Source: Blastococcus sp. CT_GayMR19 (GTDB lineage: Bacteria > Actinomycetota > Actinomycetes > Mycobacteriales > Geodermatophilaceae). From it: a stretch of DNA of 64,000 nt. A model generated the notes under the pieces. That model was not told the origin of the DNA. It saw only the letters and a list, made by a program, of their open reading frames with translations, and did not search any database. Positions 50,611 through 59,893 of the stretch are shown piece after piece. How positions within the stretch are numbered: position 1 is the stretch's first letter; each line of letters opens with the position of its first letter. The stretch lies in contig NZ_SPQL01000001.1 in the NCBI RefSeq assembly GCF_004570385.1, forward strand, positions 124,001-188,000, given 5' to 3'. The position numbers were made by a program, and so were the translations under genes.

Positions 50611-52199
50611 ACGAACTCCAGGGTGACGCGCTCGATGGTCAGCCCCATGCCGGCCAGGTCGCGGTCGGGGTCGAGCGGCGTCAGCCGGACGGTGGTCGCG
50701 AGCGGCCGGATGGTCGCCGCCTGGGCGCGGACCGGCGCGGTGACGTCTAGTGCGCGGCTCTGCCCCGAGCCGCTCGAGGTGCCGTCGTCCCGGCTCGCCT
50801 CGTGCACGCCGAACAGCGAGAGCAGCCCGGCGTAGTGGTCGCCGTCCTGCCCGTCGGCGTCCGCGCCGGCCGGCAGTCCGAGGTGCACGCGGTAGGACGT
50901 CACGGCGGGGCCGGCCGCCCGGATCCCCGCGAAGCGGAGGATCCATCGGGCCTGGGGCCGGAAGGAGTCGAGACCGACATCCCGGTCGGCGTGGTCCCCG
51001 CCGGTGACCTCGAGGTCCTGCTCGCCGGCCAGCGCGATGCCACCGGCCTCCGCGATCGGCTCGGGCAGCGGCGGGATCTCGTCCAGTCCGATCGGGCCCT
51101 CCTCCGAGCCGGGCTGAGGTGCCGGGGGCGCGTGCAGGCGGGGCGGCGCCGTGGTGTCGTAGCGAAGACCGAGCGACCGGATGTCGAGCACCTCGGGCGC
51201 GGTCCACGTCCGGACCGTCCCGTCGGGGAGCAGGAACCGGAACTTCTGCCCCAGCCAGGACCGGTGCGCGGCCGTCCCCGTGCCCACGCCGTTCTCGAAC
51301 GGGTAGCCGTGCCCCAGATCGCGGGCGAAGGTCTCCCAGAGCCGGTCGACGTTGCAGTGGTGCAGCCAGAAGGCGGGGTCCAGACCGGCGGTCTGGAACA
51401 GCCACATGGCGCCGCCGACGTGGCCGTGCACCGAACCGTGCGGCTGCCGGTCCAGGTCGCCGATCTCGTCCGCGTCGTGGAACAGGGCCGCGTCATGAGG
51501 CCGCTCGAGCACGCCGCCGCCGAAGGAGATCCCGGCGCGGTCCTCCTGGTTGGCGAAATGGGGCCGCTGCAGCGCGTCACTGGCCAGCGCCCAGTCGTCC
51601 CCGCGGCTCGCCCCGAGGCGGCCGGGCACGAACAGCGGGTTGGGCCGGGTGCCGTCGGGTCCGGCGTCCACGCCCGGCACGTCGACGTCGTCCGGCAGGA
51701 CTGCATCGCGCAGCGGGAACGGCAGACCCAGGCGGTCCGGATCGGCCTCGAAGTCCGAGTAGTTCCAGTACGGCAGGCCCCAGTCGTCCGCCGGACCACC
51801 GAGCTGCCGGATGTGCGCGCGGACGACCGCCTCGAACTCGAGCAGGTACGCGCGGTGCCACGGCAGGAAGAACCAGTGTTCGTGCGCGCACTCGTTCCAC
51901 AGCGCCTGCCGCCCCTGGTGCCGCGGCCAGGTCCGCTTCTCGGCGTAGGTCCCGTGCACCTGGGACTGGTAGCCGAGGCTCATCGGGTCGGACCACCGCG
52001 CGGCGGTAGCGCCCAACCGGGCGGTCAGCTGCGGGAGCTCGCCACGCCGGAGGAGGTCCGCCAGGACCTCGAAGAAGTTCTCCAGGCCCGGCGTGAGCCC
52101 GCGCATCCGGTGGATACCGGCGGCGTACCAGATCAGGTCCTCGTGCCAGCCGTCGTCCGCCCCGTCCCGCCAGGCTCCCCGTCGCGTCGCGTCGGCCAT
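50607..52199 (-). CDS. tyrosinase-family copper oxidase
   Basis: 530 residues. CuA region: CAHEHWFFLPWHRAYLLEFE; CuB region: GSVHGHVGGAMWLF and DPAFWLHHCNVDRLWETFAR, together giving most of the six His ligands of a type 3 copper pair. The C-terminal 200 residues are beta-rich and resemble the extra domain of polyphenol oxidases. There is no signal peptide. It would oxidise phenols to quinones. ATG at 52199 has GGGGAG upstream; the DUF2182 gene follows with a 4-base overlap. Confidence 0.9.
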   Translation of the reverse strand: MADATRRGAWRDGADDGWHEDLIWYAAGIHRMRGLTPGLENFFEVLADLLRRGELPQLTARLGATAARWSDPMSLGYQSQVHGTYAEKRTWPRHQGRQALWNECAHEHWFFLPWHRAYLLEFEAVVRAHIRQLGGPADDWGLPYWNYSDFEADPDRLGLPFPLRDAVLPDDVDVPGVDAGPDGTRPNPLFVPGRLGASRGDDWALASDALQRPHFANQEDRAGISFGGGVLERPHDAALFHDADEIGDLDRQPHGSVHGHVGGAMWLFQTAGLDPAFWLHHCNVDRLWETFARDLGHGYPFENGVGTGTAAHRSWLGQKFRFLLPDGTVRTWTAPEVLDIRSLGLRYDTTAPPRLHAPPAPQPGSEEGPIGLDEIPPLPEPIAEAGGIALAGEQDLEVTGGDHADRDVGLDSFRPQARWILRFAGIRAAGPAVTSYRVHLGLPAGADADGQDGDHYAGLLSLFGVHEASRDDGTSSGSGQSRALDVTAPVRAQAATIRPLATTVRLTPLDPDRDLAGMGLTIERVTLEFV

Positions 52200-52332
52200 C
52201 AGAACTCCCCTCGACTCTGAAGGGCGCCGATGGTGGCACCGCGGGGTTCCGCGTGGAGAGGTCCGCGTCGTCGTGGCCGCCGGCACGACGCGCTACGGAG
52301 CCTCGTCCGGACCGCCCGATACCGTCGGCGAC

Positions 52333-52929
52333 GTGAGCACGCCCGACACCCTGCCCGGCTACCGCCTCCCGTCCCAGCTGGTCCGGGACAAGGAGATCGA
52401 CCGGATAGACCGCCACTGCCGCGCGTTCATCGAGCTCTCTCCCTGGGCCACGCTCGCGACCGCCGACGCCGACGGCTTCCCCGACGTCTCGCCCCGTGGC
52501 GGCGAGCAGGGATTCGTGAAGGTCCTCGACGAGCACCGGCTGGCGCTGCCCGACCGGCCGGGGAACAACCGCGTCGACAGCCTGCGGAACGTGGTGGTCA
52601 ACCCGCGGGTCGCCCTCATGTTCCTGGTGCCCGGGATCGAGGAGACGCTCCGGGTATTCGGGACGGCGTCCGTCGTCGGCCCCGAGGACGTCGAGGTGGA
52701 CCTCACCGAGTTCGGCAGGCCGCCGCGGTCGGTGCTCGTCCTGCAGGTGCAGCGGGCCTACGTCCAGTGCGCCAAGTCCCTCATGCGCTCGGGCCTGTGG
52801 CAGCCGGAGCAGTGGCCCGGACGCGGCGACTTCGCACCGATCGGCCAGGTCTTCCGCGACCACTGTCAGCTGCCGGCGCCGCTCCCGCCCGACGACGTCC
52901 TGCGCGCGGACCTCGCCCTGGAGCTCTGA
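52333..52929 (+). CDS. PPOX-type flavoprotein, MSMEG_1061-like
   Basis: 198 residues of the pyridoxamine-phosphate-oxidase fold. Seen are FIELSPWATLATADADGFPD, VSPRGGEQGFVKVLDEHRLA, then NNRVDSLRNVVVNPRVALMF and, at the C-terminus, QVQRAYVQCAKSLMRSGLW. This pattern fits the FMN-binding MSMEG_1061 group, of unknown substrate. GTG at 52333 is the start because the conserved region begins shortly after. It converges on the broken siderophore-interacting gene. Confidence 0.8.
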   Translation: MSTPDTLPGYRLPSQLVRDKEIDRIDRHCRAFIELSPWATLATADADGFPDVSPRGGEQGFVKVLDEHRLALPDRPGNNRVDSLRNVVVNPRVALMFLVPGIEETLRVFGTASVVGPEDVEVDLTEFGRPPRSVLVLQVQRAYVQCAKSLMRSGLWQPEQWPGRGDFAPIGQVFRDHCQLPAPLPPDDVLRADLALEL

Positions 52930-52930
52930 C

Positions 52931-53524
52931 TCACTCGATGCGGCCGACCGGTTCCCGCTTCTCGGCCTGGAAGACGTCCTCGGTGCGGCCGCGGGCCCAG
53001 TAGCCGGAGATCGAGAGGCGCTCCCGCGGGACGTCCCGCAGCACCCTGCGGACAGCCTTGATCGACTCGCGCTCGCCGCGGGCGAAGACCTGCACCCCGC
53101 CCGGCTCCCGGGCCTCGGCCGGCCAGCCGGCCGGGTCGACGGCCCGGGCGAGGAAGCCGACGTCGGCCGGATTGGTGTTGACCAGCCAGCGGACCTCGAC
53201 CGAGGCGTGGGTGTCCATCGTCATGACGATGTCCGCGGGGTCGGCGATCTCCAGGAGCACGACCCCCCGGGCCGTGCGTGGCGGCGCCTCCAGCGCGGCG
53301 GCGATGGCGGGCAGTGCGGACAGGTCGCCGGCGAAGACGTGCCACGGGACGTCCGCGTCGGGCGCGTATCCGCCTCCGGGGTCGGTGATGGGTGCACCGG
53401 TTGTGCGGGAGCGAGCCGAGCGACTCCCCGCCGAGGTGCACCCGGACCAGGTGCGGCCCCACCCGGTCGACTCGACGGTGAGGACGTGCTGGCCGAGGGC
53501 CTCTTGCTGCGGGTGGTCACGCAT
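52931..53524 (-). pseudogene. siderophore-interacting protein gene with frameshift and internal deletion
   Basis: The C-terminal two thirds read as the NAD(P)H domain of siderophore-interacting reductases: WHVFAGDLSALPAIAAALEA and GVQVFARGERESIKAVRRVL, then SISGYWARGRTEDVFQAEKR. The N-terminus starts MRDHPQQEALGQHVLTVEST, but the next family motif, VGPHLVRVHLGGESLGSLP, lies in another frame (about 53395-53462). The FAD-binding barrel of about 90 residues that should follow is missing. An open frame of 197 codons remains but cannot make a working enzyme. Confidence 0.75.
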
Positions 53525-53587
53525 CGCTCCTCGTGCCCACGTAATCGGGACGGGGTGGCGTCATGTGGTGGCGGCTGATCGGCAGCA

Positions 53588-53680
53588 TCAGCGCTTCCCC
53601 GACGTCGGGTCGGGGATCACCTGGCAGTCCAGGCCGAACACCGCCTGCACGTTCGCCACCGTGAGCACGTCCGCCGGGGT
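53588..53680 (-). pseudogene. C-terminal stub of a ferric-siderophore ABC transporter ATPase
   Basis: The minus-strand frame reads TPADVLTVANVQAVFGLDCQ then VIPDPTSGKR and a stop, the ending of FecE/FepC-type ATPases (intact ones continue to a GTP..VP end). No Walker or signature motifs exist upstream, so about 230 residues are gone. It lies 63 bases before the broken siderophore-interacting gene and 53 bases after an IdeR-like box. The rest of 53525-53908 holds no gene I can support. Confidence 0.6.
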
Positions 53681-53732
53681 CCCGACGGCCGCCGGGCAGG
53701 GTGCCGAGACACGTGCCGGTTTCGGGTGGTTC

Positions 53733-53751
53733 TTAAGTGAGGCTGGCCTAA
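53733..53751 (-). promoter_or_regulatory. IdeR/DtxR-like iron box
   Basis: TTAAGTGAGGCTGGCCTAA matches the 19-bp iron-box consensus TTAGGTTAGGCTAACCTAA at 15 positions, including both ends and the central AGGCT. It stands in front of the decayed siderophore genes on the minus strand, and 158 bases before the DGPF gene on the plus strand. Confidence 0.6.
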
Positions 53752-53908
53752 CTTAGGCTGCCCTATGCCCGCGAGGCAATCACGAAGAGGTCACAGTGCG
53801 AGCGATCGCGCCGGAAGATGTCGCGGTGGGATGTCGAGAACCAGCGCGCGGCTCCGTCCCTGCAGTGCACGCGGCCACAATGGGCCGTGCCACACCGAGG
53901 AGAACGCC

Positions 53909-54316
53909 ATGGCCAAGTACCTGCTGCTCAAGCACTACCGAGGCGCGCCGGCAGCGGTCAACGACGTGCCGATGGACCAGTGGTCGCCGGAGGAGGTCAT
54001 GGCCCACGTGCAGTACATGAACGACTTCGCCAGGCGGCTCGAGGGCACCGGCGAGTTCGTCGACGAGCAGGCGCTCTCGCCGAGGGGTGGCTGGGTCCGC
54101 TACGACGGCGAGGGGCGGCCGCCGGTCACCGACGGCCCGTTCGCCGAGACCAAGGACCTGATCGCCGGCTGGATGGTGATCGACGTCGACACCTACGAGC
54201 GGGCACTCGCGCTGGCCGGTGAGCTGTCCGCGGCTCCGGGTGCCGGTGGGAAGCCGATCCACGAGTGGCTCGAGGTCCGTCCGTTCCTGGGCGCTCCGCC
54301 GACCATCACGGAGTGA
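53909..54316 (+). CDS. DGPF/YCII-related protein
   Basis: 135 residues of the dimeric ferredoxin-like YCII family. The name-giving motif is seen as VTDGPFAETKDLIAGWMVID, preceded by MAKYLLLKHYRGAPAAVNDV and FVDEQALSPRGGWVRYDGEG. The family's biochemical role is not settled. ATG at 53909 follows GAGGAGAACGCC. The sigma-factor gene starts six bases after its stop; DGPF genes beside ECF42 sigma factors are an established pairing. Confidence 0.85.
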   Translation: MAKYLLLKHYRGAPAAVNDVPMDQWSPEEVMAHVQYMNDFARRLEGTGEFVDEQALSPRGGWVRYDGEGRPPVTDGPFAETKDLIAGWMVIDVDTYERALALAGELSAAPGAGGKPIHEWLEVRPFLGAPPTITE

Positions 54317-54322
54317 CGCGCG

Positions 54323-55468
<1,146 letters not shown>

Positions 55469-55479
55469 GCGGCTCGGCC

Positions 55480-56373
55480 CTAGGCCTGCGGGGGCACCGG
55501 CGCCTCGACCACGGCCCGCCGCCGCGCGAGGCGGAGCGGCACCAGGACAGCTGCGGTCACCAGCAGGGCGACCGCCACCCACGGCAGGAGGACGCCGAGG
55601 ACGACGACGACCGCGCCCAGCGCAGTGACCAGCGCCCGCCATCCGGTGCCGAGCCCGTCGGAGAAGCCGTCCGGCCCGCCGGCCGGCGCCACACCGAACG
55701 GCTCCAGGTGCACGCGGAGCGTCGACAGCTCCACCTGGTCGGCCAGCAGCGCCCGCTGGGACTGCAACGACTCCAGCTTCTCCTGCCGCTCGGAGAGGGC
55801 CTTCTCGGCCGCCAGCAGGGCCTCGGTGCTGGCCGCGGTGTCCATCAGGGCCTGCAGCCGCGCCACCGAGCTCTGCAGCGCCGAGATCCGCGCGTCCAGG
55901 TCGACGGCCGTCGCGGTCACGTCGGAGCCGGACACCGACACGCTCTCGACGTCGCCGAGGTCCTCCAGGTCCGCCAGGACGCCGGTCAGCTCGTCCGCCG
56001 GCACACGGACCACGAGGTCGGCGACGGCGCCCTCGACCCCGCCCTCCCCCGACGCCGCCTGCTCGGTGCGCTCGTCCACCCGGCCGCCGGCGGACTCCAC
56101 CAGCTCGCTCACCCGCTGGGCACTCGCGGCCGGGTCCTCGACGGCGAGGGAGGCGGCGGCGGTCGTGACCACCTGCCGGTCGGGGTCGGTGTCGACCGCG
56201 CCGGCGGGCACGCCCTCGGGACCCGCTGGGGCGGCCGGCCCGGGGACGGACTCACTCCCGCCGGCACCACCCTCCGCGCCACCCGAGTCCGTGCTGGACG
56301 TGCCCGAGCCGGAGCAGCCGACGAGCAGCGTCACGGCGAGGGCCGCGACTGCCGTGCCCAGGGAGCGCCTCAC
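55480..56373 (-). CDS. DUF4349 lipoprotein with coiled coil and C-terminal membrane segment
   Basis: 297 residues from GTG at 56373. A lipobox LLVGC follows a hydrophobic signal (LGTAVAALAVTLLVGC), then a low-complexity linker. The DUF4349 core reads RQVVTTAAASLAVEDPAASA and VRVPADELTGVLADLEDLGD. A coiled coil (about 190-235: ISALQSSVARLQALMDTAAS) and a membrane helix (about 255-285) end the protein. Function is unknown; these proteins sit on the outer face of the membrane. A 22-bp direct repeat pair upstream might be its operator. Confidence 0.8.
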   Translation of the reverse strand: MRRSLGTAVAALAVTLLVGCSGSGTSSTDSGGAEGGAGGSESVPGPAAPAGPEGVPAGAVDTDPDRQVVTTAAASLAVEDPAASAQRVSELVESAGGRVDERTEQAASGEGGVEGAVADLVVRVPADELTGVLADLEDLGDVESVSVSGSDVTATAVDLDARISALQSSVARLQALMDTAASTEALLAAEKALSERQEKLESLQSQRALLADQVELSTLRVHLEPFGVAPAGGPDGFSDGLGTGWRALVTALGAVVVVLGVLLPWVAVALLVTAAVLVPLRLARRRAVVEAPVPPQA

Positions 56374-56410
56374 GGTCGGGACGGTAGGACGGTGATCCGG
56401 CTGCCGACCA

Positions 56411-56451
56411 GCGCCGATGCTCAATCGTGCCGGCGCCGATGCCCAATCGTG
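56411..56451. repeat. 22-bp spaced direct repeat upstream of the DUF4349 gene
   Basis: GCGCCGATGCTCAATCGTG at 56411-56429 recurs at 56433-56451 with one T/C change, a period of 22 bases, or about two helical turns. It begins 38 bases upstream of the DUF4349 start codon, a position suited to a regulator-binding pair. Confidence 0.55.
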
Positions 56452-56496
56452 ACGCGGGACGGCGCGGCGCGGACCGGGCGACGCGGATGCCGGCGG

Positions 56497-56560
56497 CGGA
56501 CGAGTCGGCCGGTTCGCCGGGGGGTGTCCACGGGCGCCCTGCCGCCTCCCGAGGGGCGGG
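56497..56560 (-). repeat. displaced copy of the rnpB 3' end (att-like)
   Basis: This 64-base stretch aligns without gaps to 58009-58072, the 3'-terminal part of the RNase P RNA gene, with about 55 identities; runs of 14 bases (CGGACGAGTCGGCC and TGTCCACGGGCGCC) match exactly. Orientation is the same and the offset is 1512 bases. It lies 19 bases beyond the end of the HPr-kinase-like gene. This is the pattern left when an element integrates at the 3' end of an RNA gene. Confidence 0.75.
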
Positions 56561-56579
56561 AACGCTGACGGCCGGTTCC

Positions 56580-57755
56580 CTACAGGAGACCCGCGATCAG
56601 TTCCGCTGCCCGCTCGTTCGTGCGGTGGTTCTGGTGCACCTCGTAGGCCGCCACCCCGGGTAGGCGGTCGCGCAGCGGCGCGGCCAGTCGCTGCTCGAGC
56701 ACGCCGTCGCTGAGGTCGAAGAAGTGCTGCAGGAAGCCCTCCCCCTTGCTCAGGAGGCTCACGTAGGACTCCCTCAGCAGCCCGGTCACCTCCTCGCGAT
56801 CCGCGGGCCGGAGTAGGGAGTCCTCGAGGCACAGATCGAAGACGGGAATCAGGAGCAGGTCCAGTGGAGCCGTGGGGGTGATCGATCTCTGGAACAACCC
56901 GGCCAGTTCTGCCGGGGTCATGTGCAGCTTCTCGTCGCGGGTCGTGAGCTGTTCCGGCGTATTGGTCGCCGCGATCTGCTGCACCTCGTCGAGGCCGATG
57001 TTCGGGAAGAACGGAGCCTCCGCTTCCGCGAGCCACGCCAGCACCTGCGGTTGCACGATCGCCGTGCCCACGCGGATGCCGATCTTGCCGGGGATCCCGC
57101 AGACCTCCAGGTGTGCACCCGTGTCGCGGATCAGGAACTTGTCGACCGCGAGGAGGTCGCACCCGTTCCGCGCGAGCAGGTTCAGCAGGGTGCTCGTCTT
57201 GCCGGAACCCTTGGGTCCGGCGACACAGATGGTCCGACCGTTCTTCGCCGCGCACGCGGAGTGCATGGGAATCCAGCCCTGCTCGAGCAGCAGCCACTTG
57301 CTCAACGCGCGCAGGGTCTGCATGCCCTCCTCCCGCCGAACCTCGAGGTTGCCGGACGTCACCAGGACGATCGTCCGGTCTTCGCTGAACAGGAGGAGGA
57401 ACACGTCCTCTCGCGGTCGGCTCTTCCCGGCCACCTTCCGGACGAGTGCCACCGAGCCCATGAACGGGATCTCCGCGTAGTCGTGCTTCCCGACCGCGGG
57501 CTGCTCGGGCACCAGCTCCTGCAGCGCGGCGAAGAGGGCGCGATCAGCCGTGCTGTAGACGGCGGCATCGACGGCTCGTGGACTGCTGAGTAAGAAATAT
57601 CCCTCGAAGAACCGACAGATCCATTCGACGCTGGCGCTCTCGTCGCTGCCGTAGGCGAAGGAGACGCCCGCGTACTGCAGGCACTGCTGGTCGCCGCGGG
57701 CCTGGATGTCCCGTGCGACCTGCGCCGCCCTCGACGCGATCTCCTCCGGTGTCAT
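56580..57755 (-). CDS. HPr-kinase-related P-loop protein
   Basis: 391 residues. The C-terminal half has the Walker A motif ICVAGPKGSGKTSTLLNLLA (near 180) followed by GCDLLAVDKFLIRDTG, the layout of HprK-like kinases, and then VCGIPGKIGIRVGTAIVQP. The N-terminal 150 residues, with SVALVRKVAGKSRPREDVFL, are not recognised. Comparable HprK-related proteins occur beside peptide-modifying gene clusters, but no precursor, PqqD-like or PTS gene is present. Codon use and GC are lower than around it (34 G+C of 60 at 57541-57600), and the gene lies between rnpB and a copy of its 3' end, so it is probably acquired. Confidence 0.7.
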   Translation of the reverse strand: MTPEEIASRAAQVARDIQARGDQQCLQYAGVSFAYGSDESASVEWICRFFEGYFLLSSPRAVDAAVYSTADRALFAALQELVPEQPAVGKHDYAEIPFMGSVALVRKVAGKSRPREDVFLLLFSEDRTIVLVTSGNLEVRREEGMQTLRALSKWLLLEQGWIPMHSACAAKNGRTICVAGPKGSGKTSTLLNLLARNGCDLLAVDKFLIRDTGAHLEVCGIPGKIGIRVGTAIVQPQVLAWLAEAEAPFFPNIGLDEVQQIAATNTPEQLTTRDEKLHMTPAELAGLFQRSITPTAPLDLLLIPVFDLCLEDSLLRPADREEVTGLLRESYVSLLSKGEGFLQHFFDLSDGVLEQRLAAPLRDRLPGVAAYEVHQNHRTNERAAELIAGLL

Positions 57756-58007
57756 CCCGCACTCCTGTCCGTCGGCGAGCGCCTGTCCGGTTCGTCTTCG
57801 AACCGTGATCCGACGGGGAGATGGGACTGCGGGTTCGCGGCGCGTACTCAGCGTGACAGTCGGACCCGTCCCTGACCAGCGGTTCCGGCCGCCCCGTCAC
57901 GGTCGAGGCAGCGACCGGCGGCCGGCTGCCCGCTCTCGGGCCGACGAGGCCGACCGCGTCCCGGGAGTACGCCGGTGCCGACCGGCGCCTCCGGTCAGGG
58001 GTGGACG

Positions 58008-58427
58008 ACGGACGAGTCGGCCTGTACGCCGGGTTCTGTCCACGGGCGCCTCGCGGCCTCCCGATGGGCGGTCATCCATCTAGGCCTGCCGTTGCCGGCA
58101 GGCTCGAGCGGTCTACCCGCAGGCATCGGGCGGGCCGCCCTCGAACGCCTGCGCAGGACGGCGGCGAACCGCCGTCCCTCTTGACCTTGCTCCGGGTGGG
58201 GTTTACCGAGCCACACCGGTCACCCGGTGTGCGGTGGTCTCTTACACCGCCGTTTCACCCTTACCAGCGCCCTGCCCGAAGACAGGACCCTGGCGGTCTG
58301 TTCTCTGTGGCACTGTCCCGCGGGTCACCCCGGGTCGCTGTTAACGACCACCCTGCCCTGTGGAGCCCGGACGTTCCTCGGCGACGGGTCTCCCCGCCGA
58401 CGCGACCGCCCAGCCGACTCGTCCGTC
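58008..58427 (-). ncRNA. rnpB: RNase P RNA, bacterial type A
   Basis: About 420 nt. The 5' end and 3' end form the P1 helix: bases 58005-58021 are the exact complement of 58413-58429. On the minus strand the conserved 5' core GAGGAACGTCCGGGCTCC (58378-58361), the central AGGGTGAAACGGCGGTG and the 3' core GGACAGAACCCGGCGTACA are all present in order. It makes the catalytic subunit that trims tRNA 5' ends. The exact mature ends are estimated from P1. Downstream of its 3' end lies the kinase segment and then the displaced 3'-end copy. Confidence 0.95.
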
Positions 58428-58451
58428 GTGCGCCCAGCCTACCTGCGGGAA

Positions 58452-59144
58452 TCAGATCGCCATCGCCGCACGCACCGCCCCGCTGGACGCCGGTCCGCCG
58501 TCCCCGCTCGCGCTGACCCGCCCCGACTCCATGACGTAGTAGGTGCTGGCGGCGGTCAGCGCGAAGCCGACGTGCTGCTCGACCAGCAGCACCGACAGCC
58601 CACCGCGACGTGTCAGCGACAGGATGGCCTCCTGGATCTCGGTCACCACGCTCGGCTGGATGCCCTCCGTCGGCTCGTCCAGGATCAGCATCCGTGGCGC
58701 GGTGAGCAGCGCCCGCGCGATCGCCAGCTGCTGCCGTTGCCCTCCCGACAGCAGCCCGGCCCGCCGCCCCAAGAGCGGGCGCAGCGCGGGGAACAGGTCG
58801 AGCGCCTCGTCGGTGCGCGCCTCGCCGTCCTTCCGCCCGTCCGCCACCAGCTGGAGGTTCTCCGAGGCGGTGAGCTGCGGAAAGGCCTGCTGGCCCTGCG
58901 GTACGTACGCCAGCCCACGCCGAACCCGCTCGTACGGGCGCAGCGCCGTGACGTCCTCCCCGTCCAGCAGCACCCGCCCGAACCGCGGTCGGAGCAGGCC
59001 GACGGCCGCCCGCAGCAGGGTCGTCTTCCCGGCGCCGTTGTGTCCCAGCACGACCGCGACGCCGTCCGCCGGCACGCGGACGTCGACCCCGTGCACGACC
59101 TCCGTCCGCCCGTAGGCGATGCGGACGCCGGACAGTTCCAGCAT
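58452..59144 (-). CDS. urtE: urea ABC transporter ATP-binding protein UrtE
   Basis: 230 residues of the branched-chain/urea-type ABC ATPases (LivF-like). Walker A is VVLGHNGAGKTTLLRAAVGL, signature LLSGGQRQQLAIARALL, Walker B MLILDEPTEGIQPSVVTEI. The phrase GIQPSVV is typical of UrtE. It hydrolyses ATP to drive import through UrtBC. Its ATG overlaps the urtD stop (TGATG). It is the last gene of the operon, ending 24 bases before the rnpB 5' end, on the same strand. Confidence 0.9.
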   Translation of the reverse strand: MLELSGVRIAYGRTEVVHGVDVRVPADGVAVVLGHNGAGKTTLLRAAVGLLRPRFGRVLLDGEDVTALRPYERVRRGLAYVPQGQQAFPQLTASENLQLVADGRKDGEARTDEALDLFPALRPLLGRRAGLLSGGQRQQLAIARALLTAPRMLILDEPTEGIQPSVVTEIQEAILSLTRRGGLSVLLVEQHVGFALTAASTYYVMESGRVSASGDGGPASSGAVRAAMAI

Positions 59145-59893
59145 CAGGACACCTCCGCCGTGTGACCCGGACCCAGATAGATCTCCTGCACCCGAGGGTC
59201 GGCCTGCACCTGGGCGTAGGTGCCCTCGGCGATCTTCTTGCCTGCGGCCAGCACCGTCACCGAGTCGGCGTAGGCCCGCAGGAACTCCATGTCGTGCTCC
59301 ACCACCACGACGACGTGGTCGCGACGCACCCGGCGCAGGAGCTCTCCGGTCTGCTCCCGCTCATCCGCGCTCATGCCCGCCACCGGCTCGTCCAGCAGGA
59401 GCACGGTGGCGTTCTGCACGAGCAGCATGCCGATCTCCAGCCACTGCTTCTGACCGTGGGCCAGTTCCCCCGCCAGGCGGTCGCGCAGTCGTGTCAGACC
59501 GGTCGTCTCCATGGCCAGTTCGACGCTCGGCGGCACCGCTCGCCGCGCCCGCAGCAGACCGAGGCGCCTGCGGGTCGCTCCCGCGGCGATGTCCAGGTTC
59601 TGCAGCACGGTGAGCTGCTCGAAGACGCTCGCCGTCTGGAAGGTGCGCCCGACGCCGGCCCGCGCGATCTGGTGCTCCTTCTTCCCCAGCAGTTGCACAC
59701 CGTCGAACTTCGCCGAGCCGGTCGCGGGCGTGAGCCCCGTGATGGCATCCACGAGCGTCGTCTTGCCCGCGCCGTTGGGCCCGATCAGGAACCGCAGGTC
59801 GCCCTGCAGCACGGTCATGTCGACTCCGTCGACCGCCACGAAGCCGTCGAACGCGACCCGGAGGCCACGGATCTCGAGGTAGTCCTGTCGCAT
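59144..59893 (-). CDS. urtD: urea ABC transporter ATP-binding protein UrtD
   Basis: 249 residues, LivG-like ATPase. Walker A RFLIGPNGAGKTTLVDAITG, signature region ELAHGQKQWLEIGMLLVQ (the atypical AHGQKQWLEIGM text is characteristic of UrtD) and Walker B VLLLDEPVAGMSADERE, then VVVEHDMEFLRAYADSVTVL. The ATG at 59893 overlaps the urtC stop by TGATG, and the stop overlaps urtE the same way. Confidence 0.92.
   Translation of the reverse strand: MRQDYLEIRGLRVAFDGFVAVDGVDMTVLQGDLRFLIGPNGAGKTTLVDAITGLTPATGSAKFDGVQLLGKKEHQIARAGVGRTFQTASVFEQLTVLQNLDIAAGATRRRLGLLRARRAVPPSVELAMETTGLTRLRDRLAGELAHGQKQWLEIGMLLVQNATVLLLDEPVAGMSADEREQTGELLRRVRRDHVVVVVEHDMEFLRAYADSVTVLAAGKKIAEGTYAQVQADPRVQEIYLGPGHTAEVS

Noticed and set aside
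45135-50835. Two plus-strand open frames of about 1000 codons over the LuxR and tyrosinase regions
   Set aside because: They cross start and stop regions of real genes on both strands and show no domain; codon bias shadows.
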